From NCBI RefSeq assembly GCF_013378075.1, contig NZ_CP051131.1, forward strand, positions 3,112,501-3,176,500: a DNA stretch of 64,000 nucleotides. Reading direction: 5' to 3'. This DNA comes from Parasphingopyxis algicola. GTDB taxonomy: Bacteria; Pseudomonadota; Alphaproteobacteria; Sphingomonadales; Sphingomonadaceae. Each line of letters begins with the position of its first letter. The stretch's first letter is position 1. A program made the position numbers and the translations under genes. Positions 9,240-18,733 of this stretch are shown here, piece by piece. The notes under the pieces are model-generated. The model did not search any database. It was given only the letters and a program-made list of their open reading frames with translations, and was not told the origin of the DNA.

Positions 9240-10910
9240 ATGAGCATCGAATTCACCCGTACCGAAGTGAGCGAATTGCGGCCCAAGATCACCGTAATCG
9301 GCGTCGGCGGCGCGGGCGGTAACGCGATTGCCAACATGATAGCCGCCGAGGTCCAGGGCGTCGATTTCATCGTCGCCAATACCGACGCCCAGGCGCTCAA
9401 CCACAGCGATGCCGACACCCGGATCCAGCTCGGCCCTAAGATCACCGAAGGCCTGGGCGCGGGTTCGCGTCCCGAGATCGGCCGCGCCGCCGCCGAGGAA
9501 ACCCTCGCCTCGATCGACGACGCGCTGGACGGTTCGCACATGTGCTTCATCGCTGCCGGCATGGGCGGCGGAACGGGCACGGGCGCCGCTCCGGTGATCG
9601 CCGAAGCGGCCCGCAAGAAGGGCGTCCTGACCGTCGGTGTCGTGACCAAGCCGTTCAGCTTCGAAGGCTCGCGGCGCGCCAAATCGGCGGACTCGGGCAT
9701 CGAAGAGCTGCAGAAGCATGTCGATACGCTGATCGTCATTCCCAATCAGAACCTGTTCCTCATCGCCAACCCCGACACGACCTTCAAGGACGCGTTCCGG
9801 ATGGCCGACGAAGTGCTCCAGCAGGGCGTGCGCGGGATCACCGATCTGATGGTCATGCCCGGCCTGATCAATCTCGACTTTGCCGATGTTCGCTCCGTCA
9901 TGGAGGAAATGGGCAAGGCGATGATGGGTACGGGCGAGGCCGAGGGCGACAATCGCGCCCGCGAAGCAGCCGAGAAGGCGATCGCCAACCCGCTGCTCGA
10001 CGGCGTGTCGATGCAGGGCGCCAAGGGGGTCATCATCTCGATTACGGGTGGCGAGGATATGCGCCTCATGGAGGTCGACGAAGCGGCCAACCATATCAAG
10101 GAGCTGGTCGATCCGGACGCCAATATCATCTGGGGTTCGGCATTCAACGACGATCTCGAAGGCAAATTGCGCGTCTCGGTCGTCGCGACGGGCATCGATG
10201 CCGAAGCCGCTGGCGAAGCGAAGCCGATGCCGGCCAAGGTCTTCAGCTTCCCCTCGGCACGCGACAAGGCCGAAGAAGCTGAAGCGGAAACCGCAGCCGA
10301 GGCCGAGGAGACGGTCGAGGAAATGACGCCGCTGGCCAAGGACGAGCCGGAAGCGCCGGCGACGGCGGAACCGGCCGAGCCGGAAATCGAGGAGATTGCG
10401 GCGGAAGCGGAAACCGACACAGCCGCCGAAGAGCCGGCTGCCGAACCCGAGGCGCCGGCTGCCAGCGAGCCGGTCACGCGGATCTTCGACGATACGGCAC
10501 CGATACCCACGGTGACCGAACGCCGGGCGCCGCGATCGAGCCCGACTTTCACGGTGCGGGCTGCCGACGGAGAGTCGCGTCAGATGTCGGCCGATGCCCG
10601 TCCGGCCGGAACGAAGGCGGATGCCGGTGAAGACGAGTTGCTGCTCGACGCTGGCAATATCGTTTCGGCGGACGATACGCCGGAGGAAACGCCGGCCTCG
10701 CCGACGAACAAGTGGATTGCCGAGGACGACAAGGTCGATGCGGCGCCTGCCGCCAAGCCTGCGCGTTCGGGCGGGACGCTGTTCGAGCGGATGTCGAACA
10801 TCGCCCGTGGCGCGGCAAAGGTCGAAGGCGAAGAGAAAAAGGCGGCATCGGGCGGCGATCGCGATTCGCTCGACATTCCGCACTTCCTGAACCGCCAGAA
10901 CAACCAGTAG
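9240..10910 (+). CDS. ftsZ: Cell division GTPase FtsZ
   Basis: Tubulin homologue that forms the Z ring. The ATG at 9240 follows a clear ribosome site (aaggggga); an in-frame alternative 7 codons upstream lacks one. The 556-residue product has [15 protein letters not shown], the tubulin signature [28 protein letters not shown] and [14 protein letters not shown]. After about residue 315 there is a long, acidic Ala/Glu/Pro-rich linker of roughly 220 residues, longer than in E. coli but usual in alphaproteobacteria, and then the conserved C-terminal peptide [10 protein letters not shown] that binds FtsA and other partners. Confidence 0.97.
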   Translation: MSIEFTRTEVSELRPKITVIGVGGAGGNAIANMIAAEVQGVDFIVANTDAQALNHSDADTRIQLGPKITEGLGAGSRPEIGRAAAEETLASIDDALDGSHMCFIAAGMGGGTGTGAAPVIAEAARKKGVLTVGVVTKPFSFEGSRRAKSADSGIEELQKHVDTLIVIPNQNLFLIANPDTTFKDAFRMADEVLQQGVRGITDLMVMPGLINLDFADVRSVMEEMGKAMMGTGEAEGDNRAREAAEKAIANPLLDGVSMQGAKGVIISITGGEDMRLMEVDEAANHIKELVDPDANIIWGSAFNDDLEGKLRVSVVATGIDAEAAGEAKPMPAKVFSFPSARDKAEEAEAETAAEAEETVEEMTPLAKDEPEAPATAEPAEPEIEEIAAEAETDTAAEEPAAEPEAPAASEPVTRIFDDTAPIPTVTERRAPRSSPTFTVRAADGESRQMSADARPAGTKADAGEDELLLDAGNIVSADDTPEETPASPTNKWIAEDDKVDAAPAAKPARSGGTLFERMSNIARGAAKVEGEEKKAASGGDRDSLDIPHFLNRQNNQ

Positions 10911-10921
10911 CAAAGCGATCG

Positions 10922-10965
10922 TGCCGGCGTCCTCGATCCCGTAAAGAGGGGTGGAGACGCCGGCA
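10922..10965 (+). terminator. Hairpin after ftsZ, probable terminator
   Basis: Perfect 10-bp arms (tgccggcgtc at 10922-10931 and gacgccggca at 10956-10965) enclose a 24-nt loop that itself has a short ccc/ggg pairing. The hairpin begins 11 bp after the ftsZ stop. It is followed by tcttcatgttt, so there is only a weak U-tract. It likely ends or attenuates dcw transcription. Confidence 0.5.
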
Positions 10966-11060
10966 TCTTCATGTTTGCCGACTGGAAGGCACATTTTGTC
11001 GATTGCGCGGGTACGGTTTGCCGTGCGTTCAGAAAACGGGCCGTCTATGATCGACCGGTA

Positions 11061-13211
11061 ATGCCCCGTCCCACACTTGTTTATAGTCCGGCGCTAGGCC
11101 GCTCCGCCCGCCGCTTCCTGTTCGGCGTCCTGTTGGCGGGCGTTGCGATGCCCGCCGCGGCGCAGCGCAGCGATGCCTTTCCCTTCATGGACCGCAGCCG
11201 GCAAGCCCAGGCAACGGCCGGCGATCTCAGCCGCTTCCTCACGATGCTGGCCGACAATCCGAACAATGTGGAAGCGTTGATCGGTGCCGGGCGCTCGGCG
11301 CTTCAGCTCGACGATGCCGATGCGGCGCTCGGCTTTTTCGTCCGCGCGAACGAACTCAGTCCGCGAAACGGCCGGGTCAAGGCGGGGCTCGGTGGTGCGC
11401 TCGTCCGTCTCGAACGTCCGCTCGAGGCGATGCAGCAGTTTCGCGAGGCGGAGCGGCTGGATGTGCCGCTCATCGAGTACGCCGCCGATCGCGGTTTTGC
11501 CTACGACCTGCTCGGCCAGCCGGCATTGGCCCAGGCCGATTATCGGCTCGCCATCGACCGGCGTTCGACGCCGGCGCTGTTGAAGCGATTGGCGATCAGC
11601 CTCGCAATCTCCGGCGATCAGGCGGGCGCGCTCCAGGTCCTCGATCCGCTGCTCCGCGCCCAGGATATGACGGCGTGGAGAACACGAGCCTTCGTCATCG
11701 GGCTGACGGGCGATGTTCGCGACGCGGTCGAGGCAGCGGCGATCGCACTGCCTCGCCGCGAACTCGAGATCCTGACACCCTATCTTGGGCGCCTTTCCGG
11801 ACTTAGCGATGCCGGCAAGGCGCAGGCCGTGCATTTCGGAACCTTCCCGGCGAGCGGCGACGGGCCGCGCTACGCGCTGAGCGATTTTCCGGAGCTCGCC
11901 GCGGCCGGCACGCCGGGTGCGGGGCTGGTGCCGCAGGGCGCGGCGCTCGGTTCCCGTACAGAGGCCGAGATTCGGAGGGAAACCCAGCGGGAGCAACGCC
12001 GGCGCGAACGCCGTGAAGCGATCGCCCGGCGCGTTGCCGCACGGGAAGGCCAGAGCCGCCGCCGTCCGGGCCGCAGCGAAACCGTGCAAATGGCGCAGGC
12101 CGAGACGGCACCGCCCGCACCCCCGCCATCGCCTCCACCACCACCGCCCCCGCCTCCGCCACCTCCCGCTGCTGCGGTCGAGACGGCTCCGGCGATCGAT
12201 CCGGCGCCGGATGCGCCGCAGCCCGGTTTCGCGTCGCTCCCTGCGGCGGCCGAGACGGACTCCGGAAATGCGCAGGCTGAGGCTGAAGCGGCACCAGCGG
12301 GGGCGGAGGAGGGCGTATCGGTTATCGAAACCCGCTTCTCGCTGGCCGACCTCGAAGCCGATCTGCGCTCGCGGGCCGAACGCGAGCGCGCTACGGAGGA
12401 AGCGCGTGCCCAGGGGCCGTCCCCGGAATCGCTCTTGCCGGCGGCGCTCGCGGCGATCACGCCTGCACCGCCACCGCCACCGCCACCGCCACCGCCACCG
12501 CCACCGCCACCGCCACCGCCACCGCCACCGCTGGCAGCGGCCGGTGAGCAGGCCGCGGAGCCGGACGCAGCGGAACCGGCCGAGCCGGCGCGCAACTGGG
12601 TGCAACTGGCAACCGGCCCGACGCAGGACGGGTTGCGGTTCACCTATCGGCGCTATGCGCGGGTCAACGCGGTTTTTGCCGGCCGCGAGGGCTGGTACAC
12701 GCCGCTCGGCCAGAGCAACCGGTTGCTCGTTGGTCCCTTTGACAGCGGCGCCGAAGCCCAGGCCTTTATCAACACACTGTCCGAAGCGGGCGTCGAGGCG
12801 CTGCGCTGGCGCAGCCCCGAAGGCCAGTCCGTCATCCGGCTGTACCGGGAAGGGCGCGCGCCCCAGCCGACCGAAGCGGCGATGGCGGGCGGATCGACGA
12901 CGGCTGCACCCGAGCCCGAAGCCGCGCCCGCGCATCCCGCGCGGACATGGGCCCAGGTCGCGATCGGCCGCGAACAATCGGCCCTGCGCTTCACCTATCG
13001 GCAATTCTCGCGCCGCGCGCCGGAGGCGTTCGAAGGCCAGACCGGCTGGTTTACACCCTGGAATGCGACGAACAGGCTGCTGGTCGGCCCGTTCGACAGC
13101 CGCGTCGAGGCCCAGGCCTTTCTCGATGCGATCGAGGCGGAAGGCGAGATCGACGGCCATACTATCCGTAGCGCGGAGGGGCAGGAGGTCACCCGCCTCA
13201 ACCCGCGATGA
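11061..13211 (+). CDS. Secreted TPR / polyproline / double SPOR-type envelope protein
   Basis: The start at 11061 gives a signal peptide (basic start, then FLFGVLLAGVAMPAAAQ) in a 716-residue protein; a longer frame from 10971 would hide it. Residues about 50-250 are TPR-like helices (PNNVEALIGAGRSALQLDDADAA). Two polyproline tracts follow at about 350-374 and 469-491, separated by Ala/Glu-rich sequence. The C-terminus has two related SPOR-like modules (about 511-600 and 627-716), each with a W(V/A)Q(L/V)A strand, LRFTYR and a NRLLVGPFDS motif. SPOR domains bind denuded septal glycan, so a periplasmic role in division is likely. It overlaps dgt by 4 bp. The exact function is unknown. Confidence 0.7.
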   Translation: MPRPTLVYSPALGRSARRFLFGVLLAGVAMPAAAQRSDAFPFMDRSRQAQATAGDLSRFLTMLADNPNNVEALIGAGRSALQLDDADAALGFFVRANELSPRNGRVKAGLGGALVRLERPLEAMQQFREAERLDVPLIEYAADRGFAYDLLGQPALAQADYRLAIDRRSTPALLKRLAISLAISGDQAGALQVLDPLLRAQDMTAWRTRAFVIGLTGDVRDAVEAAAIALPRRELEILTPYLGRLSGLSDAGKAQAVHFGTFPASGDGPRYALSDFPELAAAGTPGAGLVPQGAALGSRTEAEIRRETQREQRRRERREAIARRVAAREGQSRRRPGRSETVQMAQAETAPPAPPPSPPPPPPPPPPPPAAAVETAPAIDPAPDAPQPGFASLPAAAETDSGNAQAEAEAAPAGAEEGVSVIETRFSLADLEADLRSRAERERATEEARAQGPSPESLLPAALAAITPAPPPPPPPPPPPPPPPPPPPPPLAAAGEQAAEPDAAEPAEPARNWVQLATGPTQDGLRFTYRRYARVNAVFAGREGWYTPLGQSNRLLVGPFDSGAEAQAFINTLSEAGVEALRWRSPEGQSVIRLYREGRAPQPTEAAMAGGSTTAAPEPEAAPAHPARTWAQVAIGREQSALRFTYRQFSRRAPEAFEGQTGWFTPWNATNRLLVGPFDSRVEAQAFLDAIEAEGEIDGHTIRSAEGQEVTRLNPR
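12466..12530 (+). repeat. Hexanucleotide tandem repeat (caccgc)n inside the SPOR gene
   Basis: About 10.8 perfect copies of a 6-bp unit encode the second polyproline tract. Because the unit is a multiple of three, copy-number change would lengthen or shorten the proline rod without a frameshift. On the opposite strand it reads as (gcggtg)n, a run of GG doublets that could form weak two-tier G-quadruplexes. Confidence 0.9.
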
Positions 13212-14371
13212 CCCTCGCTCTCTTTGCTTCCAATCCGGCGCAGTCGCGGGGCCGCTTGCACGACGAGGGGCGCGACGAAATGCGCGGACCCCGCGACGCG
13301 TTTCAACGCGACCGCGACCGGATCATCCATTCGGTCGCCTTCCGCCGGCTGCGCGGCAAGACGCAGGTGTTCGTCGCGCCGGACGGAGATCATTTCCGCG
13401 TCCGCCTGACCCACAGCCTCGAAGTCGCGCAGATCGGCCGGACGATCGCCCGCGCGCTCGGGCTGAACGAGGATCTGACCGAGGCGTTGTGCCTTGCCCA
13501 TGATATCGGCCATCCGCCATTCGGCCATGCGGGCGAGGACGCGTTGCAGGTGGCGCTCGCCGGTTCCGGCGGCTTTGATCACAATGCGCAGACGCTGCGC
13601 ATGCTGACCCGGCTCGAACATCGCTATCCGCGGTTCGCGGGCTTGAACCTGAGCTGGGAAACGCTGGAGGGGCTGGCGAAACATAACGGTCCGATCGACG
13701 ACCCGTCCTGGGCGCTGGCCGATGTCGATGCCGAACATGAACTCGATCTCGACAGTTTTGCGAGCCTCGAAGCGCAGGTGGCGACGCTCGCCGACGATAT
13801 CGCCTATGACAATCACGATATTGACGACGGGCTGCGCGCTGGACTGTTCGATCGCGGGACGCTGTTCGCAATCCCCGAGATAGCCGAGATCTGGGAACGC
13901 GCCGCGCACCGCTTTCCGGATGCCGGTCCCGCACAGCTCGCGTCCGAATTGATCCGCGAACAGATCGGGCTGATGGTCAACGATCTGATTGCGGAAACCC
14001 GAGCGCGCGTCGCCGATGCTGCGGTGGCCAGCGCCGACGATGTTCGCGCCGCCGGCCGCCAACTTGCCGCCTTCTCGCCCGCGATGGCCGAACATGAACG
14101 CACCCTGAAACGCTTTCTCTACGCCAATATGTACGAACATCCGAAACAGGAGGAGGTCGCCGATGCGGTCCGGGCGGTCGTGGAAGGGCTCTATGCGGCC
14201 TATCATGCCGATCCTGCGCTGCTGCCGGAGAACTGGCGGAACCGCTTGCCCGACGAGGAGCCGCACCGGGCGCGCCATATCGCCGATTTCATCGCAGGCA
14301 TGACGGACGGTTTTGCGATCCGTTGTTATCGCGAAGTGGTCGGCCCGCTGGAACTGCCCGAGGGTTTTTGA
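13208..14371 (+). CDS. dgt: dGTP triphosphohydrolase-like protein (HD domain)
   Basis: Cytoplasmic HD-domain enzyme that hydrolyses dNTPs to the nucleoside and triphosphate. The 387-residue protein has RRLRGKTQVFVAPDGDHFRVRLTHSLEV, ALCLAHDIGHPPFGHAGEDAL (the HD metal site), GGFDHNAQTLRM, and DDIAYDNHDIDDGL. The size fits the short type-2 dGTPase-like subfamily. It overlaps the upstream SPOR gene as ATGA. In many alphaproteobacteria dgt directly precedes argS; here a haem peroxidase gene stands between them. Confidence 0.92.
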   Translation: MTLALFASNPAQSRGRLHDEGRDEMRGPRDAFQRDRDRIIHSVAFRRLRGKTQVFVAPDGDHFRVRLTHSLEVAQIGRTIARALGLNEDLTEALCLAHDIGHPPFGHAGEDALQVALAGSGGFDHNAQTLRMLTRLEHRYPRFAGLNLSWETLEGLAKHNGPIDDPSWALADVDAEHELDLDSFASLEAQVATLADDIAYDNHDIDDGLRAGLFDRGTLFAIPEIAEIWERAAHRFPDAGPAQLASELIREQIGLMVNDLIAETRARVADAAVASADDVRAAGRQLAAFSPAMAEHERTLKRFLYANMYEHPKQEEVADAVRAVVEGLYAAYHADPALLPENWRNRLPDEEPHRARHIADFIAGMTDGFAIRCYREVVGPLELPEGF

Positions 14372-14484
14372 TCCCGGACGGATCAGGTCCGGCTACGTTT
14401 CTCCCTCAAAAGATGATAGTTTTCTTCAAAGCGCGGTTAACGGCGCGTCGATCGCGAACGTCATTCGGGAAGAGGGAGAGAAAC

Positions 14485-16104
14485 ATGGGGAGTTTCCTCG
14501 AAGATGTCGGGATCGGGCTGTTGTCCGCCGTCCTCGGCAAGAAAAAGACCAACGCGTTCCTGATCAACCGGCTTGTCGAGCGGGGGAGAAACCGGCCACA
14601 TGCTTGGAGCACGCGCTCCGACTATATTACCTGGCCAGGCCTCAAGGATCGCAGCTATTTCGGTCGGCTGTTGCCGAGCACGCGCTGGCCGAGCGTGACG
14701 CCGCCGGCCTTGCCGCCGCCCGAGGAGGTGGTCGAGCTGTTCCTCGCCGGCCCGAACGGCCAGCAGCTCTGCCCCAAATCCACCTGCCTGTTCCCGGCTT
14801 TTGCCCAATATCTCACCGACGGTTTCCTCCGCACAAAGCTGTCCAATGTCGATGCGGAGGAAGACCGGACACGCACGACCTCCAACCATGAAATCGATCT
14901 CAGCACGCTCTACGGCCGCACCGAATGGCAGACCCGGGCGCTCCGGCTTCTGTCCGGCGATTCCGGACGCAAGGGGCGCCTCAAATCGGAGGGGATCGAC
15001 GGCGAGGAATGGCCGCTGAGGCTCTATCAGCCGGGCGGCGAGCAGATCGATCCGCAATTCCTCGATCCAGAAACCGGTCAGCCGATCCTCGATACGCCCC
15101 TGGGGATCAGCCATACGACGCCCGAGATGCGCGAAACGCTGTTCGCGGTCGGCGGGGACCGGGTCAATGCAGCGCCCCAGACCGCGATGATGAACGTCCT
15201 GTTCCTGCGCGAACATAACCGGGTCGCGGCCCTGATCGAAGGCGATCATCCCGAATGGGACGATGACCGGGTATTCGAAACGGTGCGCAACATCCTGATC
15301 GTGATGTTCATCAAGCTCGTGGTCGAGGAATATATCAACCATATCAGCACCGCGAAGTTCAAACTGCGCGCTTTGCCGAACGTCGCCTGGACGGCCGACT
15401 GGAACCGCGAAAACTGGATGACGATCGAGTTCACCCTGCTCTACCGCTGGCATTCGCTGGTTCCGCAGAAAACGCGCTGGGCGGAGCAGGATATCGACGG
15501 CAATCTGCTGCTGCTCAACAACAGGGTGCTGCTCGATGGCGGACTCGCCGGCGCCTTTGCCGACATCTCCGCCAATCCGGCGACCGAGCTCGGGCTCGGC
15601 AATGCCGCCGATTTCATGCGCAAGGCGGAGATGGACGCGCTGCGCCAGTCACAGATCAATGCGGTGCAGGGCTATGCCGCCTATCGCAGGGAGATGGGCA
15701 AGGACGTGCCGGAAAGCTTCGCCAAGCTGGTCGGCAGGTCGAAGGATCCGGCCGAACAGGCGCGGCGCGATGCGTTGGCCGGCGAACTGGAACGGCTTTA
15801 CGGGTCGGTCGACCGGCTCGAATTCTATACGGGGCTCTTCGCCGAGCCGCGCGAGCCCAACGGGCCCTTGCCGGACCTGCTGACCGCGATGGTGGCGATG
15901 GATGCCTTCTCTCAGGCGCTGACCAATCCGCTGCTCTCCGAACATGTCTGGGGTGACGCGAAAAACCAGCGTCAGACGTTCACCGAGCGGGGCATCGCGA
16001 TCATCGCCGAGACCGAGAATCTGCGCGATATCCTGGCGCGCAACGCGACGGGGCTCGGCGACCGGTTCGTCGGCATGACGCGGCCCGAGTGGCGGCGCGA
16101 ATAA
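14485..16104 (+). CDS. Animal-type haem peroxidase, cyclooxygenase / dioxygenase-like
   Basis: The start at 14485 follows the ribosome site gggagag and gives 539 residues. Signatures of the animal haem peroxidase superfamily are NHEIDLSTLYG (about 134-144), LFLREHNRVAALI (239-251), and EFTLLYRWHSLVP (315-327). In the last, Tyr320, Trp322 and His323 have the same spacing as the catalytic Tyr385 and proximal His388 of cyclooxygenase. In FAQYLTDGF (106-114) Gln108 matches the distal Gln203, but the distal His207 position is Asp112. No signal peptide was seen. It may oxygenate fatty acids; substrate and activity are unknown. It interrupts the usual dgt-argS neighbourhood. Confidence 0.8.
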   Translation: MGSFLEDVGIGLLSAVLGKKKTNAFLINRLVERGRNRPHAWSTRSDYITWPGLKDRSYFGRLLPSTRWPSVTPPALPPPEEVVELFLAGPNGQQLCPKSTCLFPAFAQYLTDGFLRTKLSNVDAEEDRTRTTSNHEIDLSTLYGRTEWQTRALRLLSGDSGRKGRLKSEGIDGEEWPLRLYQPGGEQIDPQFLDPETGQPILDTPLGISHTTPEMRETLFAVGGDRVNAAPQTAMMNVLFLREHNRVAALIEGDHPEWDDDRVFETVRNILIVMFIKLVVEEYINHISTAKFKLRALPNVAWTADWNRENWMTIEFTLLYRWHSLVPQKTRWAEQDIDGNLLLLNNRVLLDGGLAGAFADISANPATELGLGNAADFMRKAEMDALRQSQINAVQGYAAYRREMGKDVPESFAKLVGRSKDPAEQARRDALAGELERLYGSVDRLEFYTGLFAEPREPNGPLPDLLTAMVAMDAFSQALTNPLLSEHVWGDAKNQRQTFTERGIAIIAETENLRDILARNATGLGDRFVGMTRPEWRRE

Positions 16105-16189
16105 AGATGTCGGGCGGCCTTCCAGCAGCGGAATTGCCCACCGGCTCCTGATCGTCTAATCGCCCGGCTCGCACAAGAACGGGAAACCA

Positions 16190-17920
16190 GTGACCATTTA
16201 CACCCAGTTCGCCGACCATATCGGCGCCATTCTCGATCGTCTGGCCGAGGCGGGGGATATTCCCGCGGAGCTCGACCGCAAGAATGTGGCCGTCGAGCCG
16301 CCGCGCGATCCCTCGCACGGCGATCTGGCGACCAATGCCGCGATGGTGCTCGCCAAGTCCGCGGGCAAGAATCCGCGCGAGCTCGCGGCGCTGATCGCTC
16401 CGAAGCTCGCCCGGCTCGACGGCGTTTCAGCGGCCGAGATCGCCGGCCCCGGCTTCATCAATATCCGCCTCGACGAGCAGGCCTGGCGCGACGAGTTGAA
16501 AACGATTGCCGTCGAGGGTGCAAATTATGGCAAATCGGCCATGGGTGCGGGCAGGGCCGCCAATGTCGAATATGTCTCGGCCAACCCGACCGGGCCGCTC
16601 CATATGGGCCATTGCCGGGGCGCGGTCGTCGGTGACGCGCTTGCCAACCTGCTCGAATATGCGGGCTATTCCGTCATTCGCGAATATTATGTCAACGATG
16701 CCGGCGGGCAAGTCGATATTCTCGCGCGCTCCGCGCATATCCGGTATCGCGAGGCGCTGGGCGAGGATGTCGGGGAAATTCCCGATGGCCTGTATCCGGG
16801 CGACTATCTGAAACCCGTTGCGCAAGCCCTCGCCGAGGAATTCGGCGATCGCTACGCACAGGCTGAAGAGACCGAGTGGCTGCAGATATTTCGCGAGCGC
16901 GCGGTGGCCGCGATGTTGCACCTGATCCGCGCGGATCTCGCGCTGCTCGGTATCCGGCACGACATCTTCGCATCGGAAGCCGATGTGCTGGCGGCAGGCA
17001 AGCCGCAGGCAGCCGAGGCCGAACTGCGCGGACGCGGTCTCGTCTATGACGGAGAGCTCGAAAAGCCCAAGGGAAAGACGCCGGAGGACTGGGAGCCGGT
17101 CGAGCTGCCGCTCTTCAAATCGACCGAATTCGGCGACGATCAGGATCGGCCGATCCGCAAGTCGGACGGGTCATGGACCTATTTCGGCAACGACCTCGCC
17201 TATCATTACCAGAAGAGCCAGTCGGCCGACATCCTGATCGACATATGGGGTGCCGACCATGCCGGCACGGTCAAACGGATCAAGGCGGCGGTCGCGGCAC
17301 TGACCGGAGGCGAGACCGAATTCGACGTCAAGCTCGTCCAGATGGTCCGGCTGTTGCGGGACGGCGAACCGGCCAAAATGTCGAAACGGTCTGGTAGCTT
17401 CATCACGCTCGCCGATGTCGTGGACGAAGTGGGCAAGGATGTGGTTCGCTTCACCATGCTGACGCGCAAGGCCGATGCGCAGATGGACTTCGATTTCGCG
17501 AAGGTCGTCGAAGCGTCGAAAGACAATCCGGTCTTCTACGTCCAATATGCGCATGCGCGCATCCGCTCGGTGCATCGCAAGGCCGAGGCCGAAGGGATCG
17601 CCCTGGACGGCGAGGCGGATCTCGGTCTGCTCGACGGCGAGGAACTGGCGCTGGTCAAGCGTGCCGCGCAATTCCCGCGGATCGTCGAGGCAGCGGCGGC
17701 GGCTTATGAACCCCATCGGATCGCCTTCTATCTTTTTGATCTTTCAGCAGAATTCCATGCCTTGTGGAATCGTGGTAATGATCATCCGGAAAAGCGGCTA
17801 TTGATAGTTAACGACCCGGAACGGACCTTGGCCCGGCTGGCCTTGGCGGCCGGAATCGGGCAAATTATCCGCAATGGCCTGGCGATCATGGGTGTGGAGG
17901 CCGTCGAGGAGATGGAGTGA
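16190..17920 (+). CDS. argS: Arginyl-tRNA synthetase
   Basis: Class I aminoacyl-tRNA synthetase charging tRNA-Arg. The start is GTG at 16190. The 576-residue protein has the N-terminal additional domain, VEYVSANPTGPLHMGHCRGA with the HIGH-type signature HMGH, VNDAGGQ, and the KMSKR loop AKMSKRSGSF, then the DALR anticodon-binding domain with VQYAHARIRSVHRKA. The length is typical. It ends overlapping the next gene by one base (TGATG). Confidence 0.96.
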   Translation: MTIYTQFADHIGAILDRLAEAGDIPAELDRKNVAVEPPRDPSHGDLATNAAMVLAKSAGKNPRELAALIAPKLARLDGVSAAEIAGPGFINIRLDEQAWRDELKTIAVEGANYGKSAMGAGRAANVEYVSANPTGPLHMGHCRGAVVGDALANLLEYAGYSVIREYYVNDAGGQVDILARSAHIRYREALGEDVGEIPDGLYPGDYLKPVAQALAEEFGDRYAQAEETEWLQIFRERAVAAMLHLIRADLALLGIRHDIFASEADVLAAGKPQAAEAELRGRGLVYDGELEKPKGKTPEDWEPVELPLFKSTEFGDDQDRPIRKSDGSWTYFGNDLAYHYQKSQSADILIDIWGADHAGTVKRIKAAVAALTGGETEFDVKLVQMVRLLRDGEPAKMSKRSGSFITLADVVDEVGKDVVRFTMLTRKADAQMDFDFAKVVEASKDNPVFYVQYAHARIRSVHRKAEAEGIALDGEADLGLLDGEELALVKRAAQFPRIVEAAAAAYEPHRIAFYLFDLSAEFHALWNRGNDHPEKRLLIVNDPERTLARLALAAGIGQIIRNGLAIMGVEAVEEME

Positions 17921-18687
17921 TGAGTAACGAGGACGTGTCGGACACGCCCGAGGAAGAGCGTTTGCCATGGCTCGAGGCGGTCGAGGAAGATGAGGATGAG
18001 GGCGTCAGCCTTTTGAAGCTGATCGGCGGTGTGCTCGTTGTGCTCGTCGCGATCGCGCTTGTCGTCGGCGGTATCTTCTGGTTGCGCGATCGTGGGCCCG
18101 CCGCACCTGACGGCGCGGAGCTGATCGCCGCGCCGGAAGAGGATTATCGCGTGCGGCCCAGCGAGGCTGGCGGCATGGAGGTCGAAGGCGAGGGCGATGC
18201 CGCGTTTGCGGCGAGCGAGGGCGGCAGCCCCGAGGGCCGGATCGATCGCAGCGCGACGCCTGAGGAACCCGTCTCCGGGCGCCGGGTCGCGGCGACCTCA
18301 GGCGAAAATTCGGGCAACGATGCCAGCGGCCGGCCGAGGGGAGCTGCCAGCGCGCGGATTCCGGCGAGCAACCGCAGCCTAGCCGAGTCCGCCCCGCGAA
18401 CCGCTGGCGGTAATGCCGCCGCCTCGTCGAGTGGCGCGACGGCGGCCAGTGGCCGACTTATCCAGCTCGGCGCATTTTCCAGCGAGGCGGCCGCCAACCG
18501 GGCCTGGACGCAGATCAGCCGGCAGAACAACGCGTTGAATTCTTTACAGCATTCGGTGACCCCGGTCCGGGCCGGCGGGCGGACGCTGTACCGCCTTCGA
18601 GCCGCCACCAGCTCCCGGGACACCGCCCGGTCGCTCTGCACCCGCTTGCGCAATGCCGGGCAAGCGTGCAGCGTGGTGGTCAACTGA
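17920..18687 (+). CDS. Single-pass membrane protein with C-terminal SPOR domain
   Basis: The ATG at 17920 shares its A with the argS TGA. The 255-residue protein has an acidic cytoplasmic start, one transmembrane segment (about 28-51, LIGGVLVVLVAIALVVGGIFWL), a low-complexity Ser/Ala/Gly-rich periplasmic linker, and a SPOR domain at the end (LIQLGAFSSEAAANRAWTQI ... LYRLRAATSSRDTARSLCTRL). SPOR domains recognise peptide-free glycan at the septum. The position between argS and nagZ is conserved in alphaproteobacteria, which supports a role in envelope remodelling. Confidence 0.88.
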   Translation: MSNEDVSDTPEEERLPWLEAVEEDEDEGVSLLKLIGGVLVVLVAIALVVGGIFWLRDRGPAAPDGAELIAAPEEDYRVRPSEAGGMEVEGEGDAAFAASEGGSPEGRIDRSATPEEPVSGRRVAATSGENSGNDASGRPRGAASARIPASNRSLAESAPRTAGGNAAASSSGATAASGRLIQLGAFSSEAAANRAWTQISRQNNALNSLQHSVTPVRAGGRTLYRLRAATSSRDTARSLCTRLRNAGQACSVVVN

Positions 18688-18733
18688 TTTAGGACCGGTC
18701 GGCCGTAAACGAGATGTCTACGAAGAGAGCGCG

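Noticed and set aside
9174-10994. A 606-codon minus-strand frame opposite ftsZ
   Set aside because: Antisense shadow of ftsZ.
12466-12530. Phase-variable on/off switching by the hexanucleotide repeat
   Set aside because: The unit is a multiple of three, so slippage cannot shift the frame.
11094-13160. A 688-codon open frame on the minus strand opposite the SPOR gene
   Set aside because: It is the GC-rich shadow of a gene with clear signal peptide, TPR and SPOR domains; its translation is Arg/Gly-rich with no domain.
14374-14392. ccggac/gtccgg hairpin after dgt
   Set aside because: Only a 6-bp stem with no T-run; too weak to call a terminator.
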